NCBI GenBank assembly: GCA_031257775.1
Contig: JAIROA010000137.1
Span: 1 to 32,679, forward strand
DNA: 32,679 bases
From: Synergistaceae bacterium
Lineage (GTDB): Bacteria > Synergistota > Synergistia > Synergistales > Synergistaceae
Direction of reading: 5' to 3'
In this document: in pieces, positions 32,295 to 32,679 of the stretch
Layout: each line of letters starts with the position of its first letter
Numbering within the stretch: position 1 is the stretch's first letter
Position numbers and translations under genes: made by a program
Notes under the pieces: model-generated
Told to the model about the DNA's origin: nothing
What the model saw: the letters and a program-made list of their open reading frames with translations, nothing else
Databases searched by the model: none

Positions 32295-32679
32295 CTAATC
32301 CGGTTTCGCTTCCGGGAACATTCTTAGAAATTCCCCCATCGGCACCTTGGGGGGCACCGGGGCCTGCGGCGGTACCAATACCTGCAACGGAGGCCCAGCC
32401 GCTTCTGAAAGCTGCGGAGATTTGGGGACTAGTTCCGCGAATTTTGAACTGACCGGCTGAACGGCCAGACCCTCCTGGGGCGGAACTGGCGGAGGCGCTG
32501 TCGGCAGTGACGGCGGCAACGGAGGCGGCGACGCCGGCATCGGCATCGGCGGCTGCGTGACGCCAGGTGGAGGCGTCGGGGTCATAGGCATCGCTTGCGG
32601 CATGACGCCAAGTAATGGATCCTGGGGCATTGGCATCGGGGGCTGCGTGACGCCAGGCAGGGGCACCTGATGCACCGGC
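32295..32679 (-). CDS. Proline-rich N-terminal part of the membrane protein gene (partial, runs off the window)
   Basis: At least 128 codons, open at the window edge (codon before 32675 is CCG). It ends at TAG 32295-32297. The product is Pro/Met/Gln-rich, with three tandem 15-residue repeats (32663-32529) built on PGVTQPPMPMP, then a Pro-Ala linker and MGEFLRMFPEAKPD. Codon use (CCG, CAG, ATG, GTG) is like the host genes. In the alternative frame third positions are almost never G, so this frame is the coding one here. The membrane-protein frame lies at -1 relative to it. A zinc ribbon might precede the linker outside the window, by analogy with the downstream paralogue. That is inference. 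Confidence 0.6.
   Translation of the reverse strand, partial: PVHQVPLPGVTQPPMPMPQDPLLGVMPQAMPMTPTPPPGVTQPPMPMPASPPPLPPSLPTAPPPVPPQEGLAVQPVSSKFAELVPKSPQLSEAAGPPLQVLVPPQAPVPPKVPMGEFLRMFPEAKPD
32529..32663 (-). repeat. Three tandem 45-bp (15-codon) repeats
   Basis: Units at 32663-32619, 32618-32574 and 32573-32529 encode PLPGVTQPPMPMPQD, PLLGVMPQAMPMTPT and PPPGVTQPPMPMPAS. The first and third are closest. The array may continue beyond the window. Such in-frame minisatellites commonly vary in copy number. Confidence 0.85.

Overview
The window looks like chromosomal DNA from a member of the phylum Synergistota (Synergistetes). The strongest sign is the first gene. Its secreted product ends in a Gly-rich Cys tripartite tail (GGGGGCGAG, hydrophobic stretch, basic end) that fits the Synerg-CTERM sorting signal known from that phylum. 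Other supporting signs are a TrpRS with the four-cysteine iron-sulfur motif known from Thermotoga, a PriA lacking helicase motifs, and the yicC-remA-gmk-rpoZ-coaBC-priA order. The genus cannot be fixed from the sequence alone.

Layout. 1-322: AT-rich leader with a promoter. 323-2854 (+): large secreted Synerg-CTERM protein. 2828-6588 (-): rluD-type pseudouridine synthase and ileS, then a terminator and tRNA-Asn(GTT) with its own promoter. 6952-10603 (+): two paralogous secreted proteins, a V4R-domain protein and a PAS-GGDEF diguanylate cyclase. 10602-10826: a tandem intergenic repeat. 10906-14892 (+): tilS-hpt-ftsH, closed by a bidirectional terminator. 14947-16284 (-): NADH oxidase/CoA-disulfide-reductase-like flavoprotein with a palindrome across its promoter. 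16433-27943 (-): one closely packed run of 14 genes (trpS, scpA, scpB, rsuA/rluB-type synthase, HDOD protein, cmk, plsC, hflX, yicC, remA, gmk, rpoZ, coaBC, priA). 27944-28164: structured intergenic repeats. 28165-28944 (-): Nif3 family. 29114-29926 (+): lytic transglycosylase. 30065-30529 (+): lone prepilin-like protein. 30529-30662: cluster of four hairpins. 30669-32679 (-): two paralogous membrane proteins, the upstream one apparently split by a frameshift and running off the window edge.

How the genes fit together. The long minus-strand run joins translation (trpS, rRNA pseudouridylation, hflX), chromosome condensation (scpAB), nucleotide supply (cmk, gmk), phospholipid and CoA synthesis (plsC, coaBC), RNA turnover and transcription (yicC, rpoZ) and replication restart (priA). 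It reads as a growth-linked housekeeping transcript with many start/stop overlaps. tilS-hpt-ftsH is a classic bacterial cluster. The V4R-GGDEF pair suggests a small-ligand sensor coupled to cyclic di-GMP.

The least explained parts are three. One is a dispersed multi-hairpin repeat with two members in opposite orientation (27995-28060 and 30529-30662). The second is a separate ~105-113 bp intergenic repeat in three copies. The third is the interrupted proline-rich membrane protein gene at the right edge. No CRISPR array, prophage, transposase or complete new defence-like system was seen.
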